Notes: generated from the letters alone by a model not told the origin. A stretch of 64,000 bases of DNA from Actinocorallia aurantiaca (GCF_039533685.1 NZ_BAAATZ010000008.1:54796-118795), one strand, 5' to 3'; shown: positions 1 through 8,604, counted from the stretch's first letter. Program-made: numbers and translations.

Positions 1-198
1 GTCGGCGACGCGCTCCAGCCCCTCCAGGAGCCGCCGGTGCCCGGACTCGTCGAGCTCGCCGTAGAAGGCGAGCGTCACATGCCACAGTTCGCGGCTCAGC
101 CAGCGCAGGCCGGGCCGGGAGGCCCTGACCGGGGCCAGGACCTCGGCCAGCTCGTCCAGGACCTCCTCTGGCGGGATGAGAGCCGTGAAGAGTCGCAT
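1..198 (-). CDS. thpR: RNA 2',3'-cyclic phosphodiesterase (ThpR/LigT-like 2H family), 3' part cut by window edge
   Basis: The first 66 residues of a 2H phosphoesterase are present; the rest lies beyond the left edge. The first conserved H-x-T-L-x-F motif reads HVTLAF at residues 40-45, preceded by the typical N-terminal strand MRLFTALIPP; the second HxTx motif would be in the missing part. Family members hydrolyse 2',3'-cyclic phosphates at RNA ends. The ATG at 198 lies one base after the TGA of the upstream TerD gene, so it is probably translated from the same message. Product by family resemblance; substrate not shown. Confidence 0.85.
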   Translation of the reverse strand, partial: MRLFTALIPPEEVLDELAEVLAPVRASRPGLRWLSRELWHVTLAFYGELDESGHRRLLEGLERVAD

Positions 199-199
199 G

Positions 200-1813
200 T
201 CAGGCCCGTTCGATGATCCGGCCGTGGGCGTTGAGGACGTGGGACAGCAGCGCGGGCGGGCGGGTGCCCGCGCCGTCGAAGAGCACCTCGGGGGTGAGGG
301 CCCAGTCGCCGCCGACCCAGGCGTCCGACAGCACCCCCTCGCCGGACGGCAGGGTGTGGCCCGACTGCTTGATCCGCAGCGCCCGCACCGAGTCGTCCGT
401 GGGGGTGTCGGTCTCCACGCAGATCACCGGGACGCCCAGCCGCGGCCCGTCCTCGACCAGCCGCATCAGCAGGTCGCCGTGCTCCTCCAGGGCCGCGCCC
501 ACGTCGAAGACCACCAGCAGCCGGACGGGGGGCATGTCCGCCACCAGCGCGGAGTCGTCGCCGCCGACCGCCCGCAGGTCGATGAGGTCGATGAGCCTGC
601 CGAGCCGGTGGGCCGTCTCCCGGCCGGCGGCGACCCCGCCGCCGCACAGCAGGTTGACCGTGGCGGGCGGCAGCCCGTGCAGCCAGCCCGCGCCCGACAG
701 GCCGGTGGGGTCGACGACGTCGAGCCCGCAGACGCCCGGGGGCACCGCGGCGAAGAACCGGGTGACCAGCGACCAGGCGAACGCCACCGAGTCCTGCGGG
801 GTCGTGCCCCGGTTGATCCAGACCATGCGCCGCCAGGGCATGCGCAGGACGAGCGGGATCCGCAGGGTGCTGATCTCGTCGGCGTTGAGGTGGCCCAGCA
901 GCAGGCCCTCGCCGAGTTCCTCGCCGGGCTCCCAGGTCAGCCAGGCGGGGCTGTCGAAGGACGACAGCTCGGCGCCGACCGCGCTCTCGTGCGCGGCGAG
1001 CTCCCCCGCCAGCTGGGTCATGTCGGTGGTCAGCCGCTCGGTCGCGGCCTGCATGAGCTGCTGGGAGCGTCCCGGGGCGGCGCGGCCGCTGACCTCGTCG
1101 TCCCTGATCGCCAGGGCGTGGTCCATCGAGGCCCGGTAGGAGGCGAGCGACCGGCTGGCGTCCTCCCAGACGAGCCAGGCCCGGTCGGTGAACGGCACCC
1201 GCCCCGCGCCCGGCGCGTCCGTCTCGACGGGCGGCGGGGGCGCCTGCGGGGGCACGGTGGAGCCGCCCGGGGACGGCTGCGCGCCGTAGAGGGACGACGG
1301 CGTGGACGTCTCCGGCCGGACCTGGGGCGGCGCGGGAGGCGGGGGCCCGGGGTCGTCCACCTGGACGCCGTGCGCGGTGACCAGGGCCGCGAGCCCCTCC
1401 GCGTACCCCTGGCCGACGGCCCGGACCCGCCAGGAGCCCTGGCGCCGGTAGAACTCCAGGGCGATCAGCGCCGTCTCGTCGGCCAGCCGGTCGATGGTGA
1501 AGCTGTGGCCCCCGGCCCGCACGGTGGGCGGCGGGACCGTCGAGAGGGGCGCGTGGTCGGCGAGGCTGAACGCCACCAGGACGGCGTGGACGTCCGCGGG
1601 GACCGCCGAGAGGTCGAGCTCCAGCGCGTCCTGCGACCAGCGCACGCCGGGCCCCTCGGGGGCGTTGTAGAAGACCAGGTCGGCGTCGGAGCGCACCTTC
1701 AGGTCCCGGCCGACGAGCAGCGCGCTCAGGTCGACCGGGGCCGCGCAGGAGCAGGTGACGGCGAGCCCGGCGGCGCTCAGCGGGGCATTGGCCCCCCGGA
1801 TGAGCTCTGCCAC
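200..1813 (-). CDS. TerD-domain protein fused to a degenerate FtsK-like ATPase domain
   Basis: 537 residues, GTG start, opening 3 bases after the stop of the upstream TerD gene. Residues about 1-155 are a TerD domain, seen in the pattern DADLVFYN followed by strands and the conserved FYRR-x-G-x-W-R-V-R-A-V-G-x-G-Y. A Pro-rich linker follows at about 155-200. The C-terminal half has features of an FtsK/EccC ATPase: a strand LLVVFDVGAAL, like a Walker B segment, then GPRLGVPVICVETD, like the GRALGVHLILATQ segment. The expected P-loop position reads WINRGTTPQDS and lacks GxxGxGK[ST], so ATP hydrolysis is doubtful. TerD proteins are calcium-binding stress proteins; the fusion's role is unknown. 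Confidence 0.8.
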   Translation of the reverse strand: MAELIRGANAPLSAAGLAVTCSCAAPVDLSALLVGRDLKVRSDADLVFYNAPEGPGVRWSQDALELDLSAVPADVHAVLVAFSLADHAPLSTVPPPTVRAGGHSFTIDRLADETALIALEFYRRQGSWRVRAVGQGYAEGLAALVTAHGVQVDDPGPPPPAPPQVRPETSTPSSLYGAQPSPGGSTVPPQAPPPPVETDAPGAGRVPFTDRAWLVWEDASRSLASYRASMDHALAIRDDEVSGRAAPGRSQQLMQAATERLTTDMTQLAGELAAHESAVGAELSSFDSPAWLTWEPGEELGEGLLLGHLNADEISTLRIPLVLRMPWRRMVWINRGTTPQDSVAFAWSLVTRFFAAVPPGVCGLDVVDPTGLSGAGWLHGLPPATVNLLCGGGVAAGRETAHRLGRLIDLIDLRAVGGDDSALVADMPPVRLLVVFDVGAALEEHGDLLMRLVEDGPRLGVPVICVETDTPTDDSVRALRIKQSGHTLPSGEGVLSDAWVGGDWALTPEVLFDGAGTRPPALLSHVLNAHGRIIERA

Positions 1814-1816
1814 GGA

Positions 1817-2389
1817 TCAGGCGTGGGCCGCGATCGCCGGGAGCATGTCCTGGAAGGTTCGCCCCTGGCTGGGCTCGCCGATGGCGTTGAGCTTCCACTC
1901 CTGGCCGTGCCGGTAGAGCCGGGCCATCACCATGCCGGTGTGCGCGCCCCCGCCGGTGAGGGTGTAGCGGGCCAGTTCCTGGTTGGTGCTCTCGTCCACG
2001 ACCCGGCAGAAGGCGTTCTGCACCTCGTTGAAGGTCTGGCCCTGGAAGGAGCTGACCGTGAAGACCAGCGAGGTGACGTGGACCGGCACCCGGCTCAGGT
2101 CCACGATGATCGACTCGTCGTCGCCGTCGCCGGCGCCGGTGAGGTTGTCCCCCGTGTGCCGGACCGAGCCGTCGCGGCTGGTCAGCTGGCCGAAGTAGAC
2201 GACGTCGGCGACCTGGTGGTCGGCGAAGAGCACCACCGAGGCGTCCAGGTCGATGTCCTGCTCGCGGGAGCCGAAGAAGCCCTTCTTCTTCACCGCGTCC
2301 CAGCCCAGGCCCATCCGGACCACGGCGAGCCCGCCGCCGCCCGGCTTCTGCAGCGAGATCCGCTGCCCCTTCTGCAACGAAACAGTCAC
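1817..2389 (-). CDS. TerD family calcium-binding stress protein
   Basis: 190 residues when started at the GTG at 2389, which has GGAGGGG seven bases upstream and gives the usual TerD N-terminus MTVSLQKGQRISL. An in-frame ATG at 2461 gives an unlikely 24-residue extension. Family signatures include GLGWD near residue 30, the acidic DIDLDAS strand with DD-E-S calcium ligands further on, and the end pattern RLYRHGQEWKLNAIGE. This is the single-domain TerD/TerE/TerZ type, linked to tellurite and oxidative-stress tolerance. It leads a minus-strand operon with the TerD-FtsK-like fusion and thpR. No TerC or other ter gene is visible here. Confidence 0.93.
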   Translation of the reverse strand: MTVSLQKGQRISLQKPGGGGLAVVRMGLGWDAVKKKGFFGSREQDIDLDASVVLFADHQVADVVYFGQLTSRDGSVRHTGDNLTGAGDGDDESIIVDLSRVPVHVTSLVFTVSSFQGQTFNEVQNAFCRVVDESTNQELARYTLTGGGAHTGMVMARLYRHGQEWKLNAIGEPSQGRTFQDMLPAIAAHA

Positions 2390-2465
2390 GACGTCGCCCC
2401 TCCACGTTCGGTTGATCCGGGGTCCAGCTTTGCAGCAGGGCCTCGGGTTGTCACCTGACATGAGC

Positions 2466-3674
2466 CTATGCCGAAGACACGACGGTTTCGCGGCGTATCC
2501 GGGGATAAGCGATCACGGCGGTGGCGGTCATGACCGCCACCAGCCCGCCCAGGACGATCGAGGACCGGGCCCCGAACGTCTCGGCGACCCAGCCGATGAA
2601 CGGCGAGGCGATCGGGTTGGTGCCCATGAACACCAGCATGTACAGGGCCATCACCCGGCCCCGCATCTCGCCGGAGACGCCCAGCTGCAGGGTGGCGTTG
2701 GCGGCCGTGGTGAAGGTCATCAGCGCCAGCCCCGCCGGGACCAGCATGAGCAGGAAGGCCGGCCAGCTCGGCATCAGCCCCACCAGGACCTCGAGCACGC
2801 CGAACACCAGCACCGACCCGTACAGCAGCCGCCTGCTGGGCGCGACGCGGCGGGCCGCCAGCAGCGCCCCGCTCATCGAGCCCAGCGCCAGCAGGGTGCT
2901 GGCCAGGCCGAACTCCGAGGCCCCCCGGCCGAAGACCTCGGTGGCCACCAGCGAGGTCGTGATCTGGAAGTTCATCGAGAAGCCGGCCACCAGCGCGACG
3001 GTGACCAGCACACTGACCAGATCCGGACGGTCCCGGACGTAGCGCAGCCCCTCCCGCAGCTGTCCCTTCTTGCGCGGGACGGGCGGCAGGACGTGCAGCT
3101 CGTCCTCGCGCATCATCCAAAGACCGAGGATCACCGCGCCGAACGACGCCGCGTTGATCAGGAAGACGGGTCCGGTGCCGACCAGGGCGATCAGCACGCC
3201 CGCGACGGCGGGCCCGACCATCCGGGCGCCGTTGAAGGTGGCGCTGTTCAACGCGATGGCGTTCGGCAGGTCGTCCTTGCCGACCATCTCGACGACGAAG
3301 GTCTGCCGTGCCGGGTTGTCGAACACCGTCGCCATGCCCAGGACGAACGCCAGCACGTACACGTGCCAGACCTGGGCGTTCCCGGTGACGGCCAGCACGC
3401 CCAGGATCAGCGCGGGCAGGCCGAGGCCGAGCTGGCTGAACATGAGCAGCCTCCGCCGGGGGAAGCGGTCGACGATCACCCCTCCCCACAGGCCGAACAG
3501 CAGCATCGGCAGGAACTGCAGGCCCGTGGTGATGCCCAGGGCCGTCCCGCTGTTGTGCGTGAGCTGCAGCACCAGCCAGTCCTGGGCGATGCGCTGCATC
3601 CAGGTGCCGACGTTGGAGATCACCTGGCCGGACATGAAGAGGCGGTAGTTGCGGTTCCGCAGGCTGCGGAACAT
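2466..3674 (-). CDS. MFS exporter (EntS/MFS_3 type)
   Basis: 402 residues with about 12 hydrophobic segments. The N-terminus MFRSLRNRNYRLFMSGQ is typical of the MFS_3 (enterobactin-exporter-like) group, and motif A is visible as GGVIVDRFPRRR at about 64-75. The start at 3674 was chosen because upstream extension runs through the marR gene. It lies 8 bases downstream of the marR stop, so the two form an operon; a drug or metabolite efflux pump controlled by its MarR partner is the likely role. Substrate cannot be read from sequence. Confidence 0.9.
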   Translation of the reverse strand: MFRSLRNRNYRLFMSGQVISNVGTWMQRIAQDWLVLQLTHNSGTALGITTGLQFLPMLLFGLWGGVIVDRFPRRRLLMFSQLGLGLPALILGVLAVTGNAQVWHVYVLAFVLGMATVFDNPARQTFVVEMVGKDDLPNAIALNSATFNGARMVGPAVAGVLIALVGTGPVFLINAASFGAVILGLWMMREDELHVLPPVPRKKGQLREGLRYVRDRPDLVSVLVTVALVAGFSMNFQITTSLVATEVFGRGASEFGLASTLLALGSMSGALLAARRVAPSRRLLYGSVLVFGVLEVLVGLMPSWPAFLLMLVPAGLALMTFTTAANATLQLGVSGEMRGRVMALYMLVFMGTNPIASPFIGWVAETFGARSSIVLGGLVAVMTATAVIAYPRIRRETVVSSA

Positions 3675-3682
3675 GCCGCCCT

Positions 3683-4117
3683 TCAGCTTCTGCTCAGGCG
3701 CTCCAGGATCGGCACCGCCCGTTCCAGGGCGGCCCGCTCCTCCTCCGTCAGCTCCGCCAGCCGCATCGCCAGCCAGGCCTCTTTGCGCCTTCGGTGCTCG
3801 CCCAGGAGAGCGCGCCCCGGCTCGGTCACGGCGAGGACCACCTGCCGCCGGTCGGTCGCATGGGGCCGCCGTGCGACCAGCCGCGCCGCTTCGAGCGCCG
3901 CGACCGTCCTGGTCATGGAGGGCGGTTTGACGTGCTCGTGCTCGGCGAGCTCGCTCGGCGTCATCTCGCCGTGCCGTTCCAGTACCGCCAGGGCTGAGAA
4001 CTGGGTGACCGACAGGTCGCTCCCCACCTGGGCCCGCAGTCTGCGCGAAAGCCGGGCCACCGAGATCCGCAGTTCCTCGGCCAGTCCGGAGCGTGCCGTC
4101 CTCGTGGTCTCGTTCAT
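3683..4117 (-). CDS. MarR family transcriptional regulator
   Basis: 144 residues from ATG 4117 (M-N-E-T-T). Other in-frame starts are ATG 4120, ATG 4129 and TTG 4135; none has a clear Shine-Dalgarno. The winged helix is seen as LSVTQFSALAVLERHGEMTPSELAEHE followed by the recognition helix with PPSMTRTVAALE and the wing DRRQVVLAVTEPG. MarR proteins are dimeric repressors relieved by small aromatic ligands. It is cotranscribed with the MFS exporter and faces a perfect 10-base inverted repeat overlapping its own start region, which makes autoregulation likely. Confidence 0.92.
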   Translation of the reverse strand: MNETTRTARSGLAEELRISVARLSRRLRAQVGSDLSVTQFSALAVLERHGEMTPSELAEHEHVKPPSMTRTVAALEAARLVARRPHATDRRQVVLAVTEPGRALLGEHRRRKEAWLAMRLAELTEEERAALERAVPILERLSRS

Positions 4118-4128
4118 CATCACATTCA

Positions 4129-4154
4129 TTAGCAAGAGTCATTACTCTTGCTAA
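4129..4154. promoter_or_regulatory. Perfect inverted repeat, probable MarR operator
   Basis: TTAGCAAGAG at 4129-4138 and CTCTTGCTAA at 4145-4154 are exact reverse complements around a 6-base spacer. The site overlaps the possible upstream starts of marR and lies about 110 bases before the divergent DUF2530 gene. Length, AT-richer composition and position fit a MarR dimer site. Binding is inferred, not shown. Confidence 0.75.
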
Positions 4155-4254
4155 CGACCTCCCGGGTTCTCCTATTCCGCCCCCCGACGTCCGGCACCCT
4201 ATACCGGCCCGGGGTATCCACCCCCGTGACGGCGACCGCACCTGGGAGCGCCGA

Positions 4255-4260
4255 TAGTGT
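4255..4260 (+). promoter_or_regulatory. Putative -10 element of a leaderless promoter (DUF2530 gene)
   Basis: TAGTGT fits the actinobacterial TANNNT -10 element and ends 7 bases before the ATG at 4268. No Shine-Dalgarno is present at usual spacing, so the message probably begins at the start codon. Confidence 0.5.
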
Positions 4261-4267
4261 GGCTGAC

Positions 4268-4630
4268 ATGCCGACACATCCCAGGCGGCCCCAGCCGGAG
4301 CCGCTGAAGACCAATGACGTGCGCGTCGCGGCCGCGGGCACCGTCGTCTGGGCGGTCGCGCTGCTGGTACTGCTCGTCGTCGGGCTTCCCGAAGACGAGA
4401 CCTGGTGGCTGTGGGTGTGCGTGACCGGCGCGGTCATCGGCCTCTTCGCCTGCTGGTTCATCCCGCGCATGCAGCGGACCCGCGCCGAGGACGCCTCGTC
4501 GGCCGCCGGAGGAACCCCTGCCGGGGAGCTCGAGGAGGCCCGGCTCCGGGAGGAGACTTCCGCCACCCGGGAGATGCGGGCCGCCGAGGAGCGCGGAGAG
4601 GGAACGACCCGCAGGCCTCCGCTCAGCTGA
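4268..4630 (+). CDS. DUF2530 family small membrane protein
   Basis: 120 residues from ATG 4268; a GTG at 4259 would add three residues. The N-terminus PEPLKTNDVRVAAAGT and two membrane segments (about 20-40 and 48-65, separated by EDETWW) match DUF2530 proteins of actinobacteria. The C-terminal 50 residues are charged, Glu/Arg-rich and probably cytoplasmic. It is divergent from marR and its end overlaps by 8 bases the convergent sacsin-like ATPase gene. Function unknown. Confidence 0.8.
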   Translation: MPTHPRRPQPEPLKTNDVRVAAAGTVVWAVALLVLLVVGLPEDETWWLWVCVTGAVIGLFACWFIPRMQRTRAEDASSAAGGTPAGELEEARLREETSATREMRAAEERGEGTTRRPPLS

Positions 4631-7562
4631 GATCGTCCTCGGCCAGCAGCAGGGCCGCCGAATCCGGCGCGGTCAGCAGCGCCGCCAGGGACTGCCGGTC
4701 GGACCACCGGCCCAGCTCCCAGGCGATGGCGCGGGCCAGGCCGCCGGGACCCGAGGCGTGCGGGCTCCCGTCGTACCACCAGGACACCTCACGGCCGTGC
4801 ACGACCAGCTTCTCGTGGTGCAGATAGCTCTCGGGGGCCTCGGGGAACAGCTCGCGGACGATCCCCGGCACCTCGCGCTCGACGCCCGGAGAGTCCGGGC
4901 CGCCCTGCACCTCGTCCGAGGCCAGCGGAAGCTCCAGCAGCTCCGCCAGGGCCTCGGCCCTGGCGTGCGGCAGCAGCACCAGCGGCTGGTCGGCCAGCAG
5001 CGGCAGCGCGTACGGGACGTCCACCACGATGGCGTCCTCCGCCGGAACGACCTCGACCACGCCCCCGGTCACCGCGCGCACCTCGTCCGGCGGCAGGAGA
5101 TCCGGCGCCTGCGACAACCATGTCCACAGCTCCCTGAGCCGGTCGCGCCGCACCGGCCTCGCCGGATCGGCCAGCAGGCCCAGCAGCTCGTCCGGCGGGA
5201 CGTCGTCGAGGGTCCGCCTGACGCCCAGCGCCCTGGCGAACTCCGGATCGAGGAACTCCGGCGCGGGGTCGTAGAGGTCCTCCAGCAGCGGATCCGCTTC
5301 GTGGGCGCGGCGCACGCCGCCGAGGACCTCATGGCGCTCCAGCCACCAGGACGTGTAGGACGGCACCCGGGTGCCGTCCATCAGGGACAGCGGCTCCACG
5401 ACCGCCTCCCTGTAGGGCGGGCGGGTCAGCAGCGCGAGGGCCGCCTCCCAGTCCCGGACCAGCTCCAGGTCCCGGACGGCGACCAGTTCGGGCAGATGGC
5501 CGGAGGGGACGTCCCAGTCCTCGACCCCGTCCAGGCCCAGCTCGTCGAGGGTCTCGAGATCGTTCAGGTCCACGTCCCGGACGCGCAGGAGCGCGAAGCC
5601 CCGCAGCACTCCGGCGTTCTCCAGCGCCGCGGACCCGTACCGCTCGACCAGTTCCGGATCCACGATCCCGAAAGGCGAGTCCTCGCCCATCACCCGGCGC
5701 AGCGGGGAGTCCTCGAACAACAGCTCGCCCGCCGGGTAGAGCTCGCCGTCCGCGCCGGTCAGCGCCAGCTCGGACAGCCAGGGCTCGGCGGGGCCCGACA
5801 GCGCGCCGGTCAGCGTCAGCACCGCGTCGGCGACCGCGTCGCACTCCTCCGGGTCCTCCAGATCCAGGGAGCCCTCGACCGCGGCCCGCACCGCCGGATC
5901 GGCGAGCACCTGGCGGGGACCGGCCTCCACCGCCCCGAGCCGGACCAGCAGCGGATGGTCGGCGTCCGGATCGGCGATCCGCAGGCCCAGCACGGCCAGC
6001 CGTCCCGGCTCCGGCAGATCCCGGGCCAGCAGCACCCCGCGCGGCCCCCGGACGAGCCTCCCGTCGGCCAGCGGCACCGGCAGGGCGCCCAGCTCCCCGG
6101 CGTCCACCCCGCTCAGCGCGTCGTAGATCCCCCGCCACCAGGCGGGTTCGCGGTCCAGGCCGGCGAGCGCGTCCACCACGTCCGCGGCGGACATGCGCCG
6201 TACGCCCAGCGCCCGCATCGCCCGGTGCCCGGCCGGCCAGGCGGCGGGCAGCAGGCCGGGCACCACGCCGCTCAGCGCCTCCACCAGCGGGGCGGGACCG
6301 TCCACCGCCACCGCGTCCCTGCCCCTGACCCGCGCCCCGGCGTCCTCGGCGAGCGGCAGCAGCGGGGCGTCGGGCAGGAGCCGGAGCACCGCCCGGCGCA
6401 GCGCGCCGTCCAGGACCCCGACCGGGACGGGGCCCGGCACCAGGTCGAGCAGGGCTCTGATCCCGGCGTCCTCCGCGCCGCCCGCTCCCGCGAGCAGCTC
6501 CAGATAGGTCTCGGCGGCCCGCTCCACCAGGAAGTCCGTCAGCCCGCCCGGCTCCGCCCTCCGGCGGTCGGAGGCGAGCGGCAGGCTCGCGATCAGCAGG
6601 GCGGGGAAGTCCAGCGGCTCCTCGGTCGGGGTCGGCGCGTACAGCACCTCGCCGCCGGGCGGAGGGGCGTCCAGCGGCCCGCGGGACTCGGCCCGCACCG
6701 CCCAGCGCACCGACCAGAACGGGCGGCCCCGCTCCTCGGTGGGCCGATCGGCCAGCAGTTCCCCGGGGATCCCGCCGTGGGCCTCGGCCGTCCGCCAGCG
6801 GGAGACCGTCTCTTCGCCCTCCCCCGGGGCGGCGGCCCCGCGGGTCTCGGTGACGGTGACGGTCTCGGGGGTGGGACGGGCGGCCCGCAGCAGGCGGGTC
6901 TCCCCGTCCACGACGACGGTGAGGGTGGCCAGCGCGGGCAGCGCGAGCAGGAGCGGCGCCCCCAGCTCGGCGAGCTGGGCGCGCAGCGACCGCTCGGCCG
7001 CCTCGTCGCGGAACGGAAGGGTGATCAGGGTGGTGAAGCCCTCCGGCGGGACGGCCTCGGCGGGGAAGGGCAGCCGCAGGACCGGGACGTGGCCGTGCCG
7101 GGACGCGAGCGCCTCCGCCAGCTCGGGGATCCCCGCCACCAGGGCGCGGGTGCGCTCCGCGGACCAGGCGACGGCCCCGGTGAGGGACGCCGCGGACGGC
7201 TCGTCGCTCACCGAGACGACCGCGGTGAACCCCACCCCGAAGCGGCCCGCCGAGTCGTCGCCGCGCTTGGTGGAGGCGCGCAGCGACGACAGGGACTCCA
7301 CGCCCTCGGCGGTGAGCGGCGCCCCGGTGTTGGCGGCCTCCAGCGCCCCCTCCCACAGGACCAGCCGCAGGTGCCCGGGCACCCCGGCCCGCCGCGCGGC
7401 GTCGGCGGCGTTCTGCGCCAGCTCGACCAGGACCCGGTCGCGGTAGCCGCCGAGCGCGTAGTCCTCCTCGGCGTTGGCGTCCTCGCGGAAGCGGGCGGGC
7501 GCGGACGTCCAGGCGTCCAGGACCCGGGCCCGCAGCCCGGAGGTGCCGAAGGGATCTTCCAT
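4623..7562 (-). CDS. Large protein with sacsin N-terminal/Hsp90-like ATPase domain
   Basis: 979 residues. The N-terminal ~200 residues carry a GHKL/Bergerat ATP site: N-box ELAQNAADAA at 47-56, ANTGAPL at 77-83 and the lid motif GRFGVGF at 106-112, the arrangement found in sacsin-type (sacsin repeat) Hsp90-like domains. The remaining ~750 residues are Leu/Asp/Glu-rich with no recognised domain; they may be a helical chaperone-like body. The ATG at 7562 follows the stop of the DUF3027 gene by 2 bases, so the two are translationally coupled. A role in protein quality control is an inference from the fold; no substrate is known. Confidence 0.85.
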   Translation of the reverse strand: MEDPFGTSGLRARVLDAWTSAPARFREDANAEEDYALGGYRDRVLVELAQNAADAARRAGVPGHLRLVLWEGALEAANTGAPLTAEGVESLSSLRASTKRGDDSAGRFGVGFTAVVSVSDEPSAASLTGAVAWSAERTRALVAGIPELAEALASRHGHVPVLRLPFPAEAVPPEGFTTLITLPFRDEAAERSLRAQLAELGAPLLLALPALATLTVVVDGETRLLRAARPTPETVTVTETRGAAAPGEGEETVSRWRTAEAHGGIPGELLADRPTEERGRPFWSVRWAVRAESRGPLDAPPPGGEVLYAPTPTEEPLDFPALLIASLPLASDRRRAEPGGLTDFLVERAAETYLELLAGAGGAEDAGIRALLDLVPGPVPVGVLDGALRRAVLRLLPDAPLLPLAEDAGARVRGRDAVAVDGPAPLVEALSGVVPGLLPAAWPAGHRAMRALGVRRMSAADVVDALAGLDREPAWWRGIYDALSGVDAGELGALPVPLADGRLVRGPRGVLLARDLPEPGRLAVLGLRIADPDADHPLLVRLGAVEAGPRQVLADPAVRAAVEGSLDLEDPEECDAVADAVLTLTGALSGPAEPWLSELALTGADGELYPAGELLFEDSPLRRVMGEDSPFGIVDPELVERYGSAALENAGVLRGFALLRVRDVDLNDLETLDELGLDGVEDWDVPSGHLPELVAVRDLELVRDWEAALALLTRPPYREAVVEPLSLMDGTRVPSYTSWWLERHEVLGGVRRAHEADPLLEDLYDPAPEFLDPEFARALGVRRTLDDVPPDELLGLLADPARPVRRDRLRELWTWLSQAPDLLPPDEVRAVTGGVVEVVPAEDAIVVDVPYALPLLADQPLVLLPHARAEALAELLELPLASDEVQGGPDSPGVEREVPGIVRELFPEAPESYLHHEKLVVHGREVSWWYDGSPHASGPGGLARAIAWELGRWSDRQSLAALLTAPDSAALLLAEDDLS

Positions 7563-7564
7563 GG

Positions 7565-8449
7565 TCAGCTGTGGCCGAGGGCTTCCTCGTCGGACACCTC
7601 GTCCTCGGGCGGTTCCGGCCCCTCGGGCGGTTCCGGCCCCTCGACCGCGGCGGTCTCCTCGGGGGCGACGGCCAGTTCGTCGAGGGCCATCTCGTCCAGG
7701 ATCAGCGGCGGGACCTCGGCCGCCGAGGGCGCCACGACGGCCTCGGAGTGGGCGCCGCAGCCGTGGTCGGCCGAGACGGCGCGGCCGTCGTCGGGCGCGT
7801 GCTCGTTGGCGCAGACCCCGAAGAGCCGGCGCATCCCGCCGGAGAGCAGGAGGTAGAACCCGCAGGTGCTGCACTGGGCGGGGGCCGCCACCGCGATCGG
7901 GGCCTGCGGGCCCGCGGCGCCCTCGTACCAGCGTTCGGCGGCCTGGTCGCGGCCCTCGGCCGACAGGACCCTGGCCCGGCCCAGGCCGAGTTCCCACTGG
8001 GCCTGCTCGTCGAGGTCCTCTTCGGGCTGGGCGAAGCCGGGCGCCAGCCGGGCGTCGTCGGGTGCGGTGGGCAGCAGGTCGCCGGGGCCGAGGTCGCCGG
8101 GGCGCAGCCGGTCGAGCCACGGCACCCATTCGGGCGGCAGGACGGCTTCCTCACCGGGGAGCAGCGCCGTCTCGGAGACGGTGACGACCTTGGCGCGAGC
8201 CGCGCGGGTCACCGTGACGGCCCAGCGCCAGCCCCGGTAACCGAAGTCCGTGCAGGCGAAGAAGTGGGTCACCACCCGGTCGCCTTCGACGGCGTACCCC
8301 TGGTGCTCTCCCACTTCGGAAGGCCTTGCCGTCTCCTTCGCGGCCTCCAGCGCCAGGTCGACGGCTTCGACGCAGGCCGGGTCCGCGACGGAGCGGCCGC
8401 GGCGGACTGGGGCGGAACGGAGTGACGTCACAGACAGATTGTCACCCAT
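7565..8449 (-). CDS. DUF3027 family protein with Cys-rich motif
   Basis: 294 residues from ATG 8449 (MGDNLSV). The central block THFFACTDFGYRGWRWAVTV (61-80) and ALLPGEEAVLPPEWVPW (95-111) are the DUF3027 core. C193-x2-C196, C213 and C231 with nearby His residues could bind a metal. The last 55 residues are acidic and Pro/Glu-rich. It opens an operon with the sacsin-like ATPase; the cold-shock and HAD genes lie divergently upstream, a neighbourhood I recall from other actinomycetes. Molecular function is unknown. Confidence 0.85.
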   Translation of the reverse strand: MGDNLSVTSLRSAPVRRGRSVADPACVEAVDLALEAAKETARPSEVGEHQGYAVEGDRVVTHFFACTDFGYRGWRWAVTVTRAARAKVVTVSETALLPGEEAVLPPEWVPWLDRLRPGDLGPGDLLPTAPDDARLAPGFAQPEEDLDEQAQWELGLGRARVLSAEGRDQAAERWYEGAAGPQAPIAVAAPAQCSTCGFYLLLSGGMRRLFGVCANEHAPDDGRAVSADHGCGAHSEAVVAPSAAEVPPLILDEMALDELAVAPEETAAVEGPEPPEGPEPPEDEVSDEEALGHS

Positions 8450-8591
8450 CCGAGGACATGACCGTGCACCCGTCCCCGTCCGCCACGGGCCCGGGACCGT
8501 CTCCGGCCACCCTTGCAGAGCTGTTTCGGACGCCGTCAAACGGGTGTTCCGGATCAAACTTAAAAGGGTGTCCACCTCAGCGGACGTTCCT

Positions 8592-8597
8592 TAAAAT
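8592..8597 (+). promoter_or_regulatory. Putative -10 element of a leaderless promoter (HAD gene)
   Basis: TAAAAT matches TANNNT and ends 7 bases before ATG 8605. It favours 8605 over the ATG at 8596, which lies inside the element. Confidence 0.5.
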
Positions 8598-8604
8598 GAC
8601 GGCC

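Noticed and set aside
96..2405. Long open frames overlapping the TerD genes on both strands
   Set aside because: They are Arg/Pro/Gly-rich shadows produced by high GC; the TerD frames show conserved motifs and Shine-Dalgarno sites.
4758..7856. 1032-codon plus-strand frame opposite the sacsin-like gene
   Set aside because: Composition is typical of antisense GC-rich DNA, and the minus frame has clear ATPase motifs.
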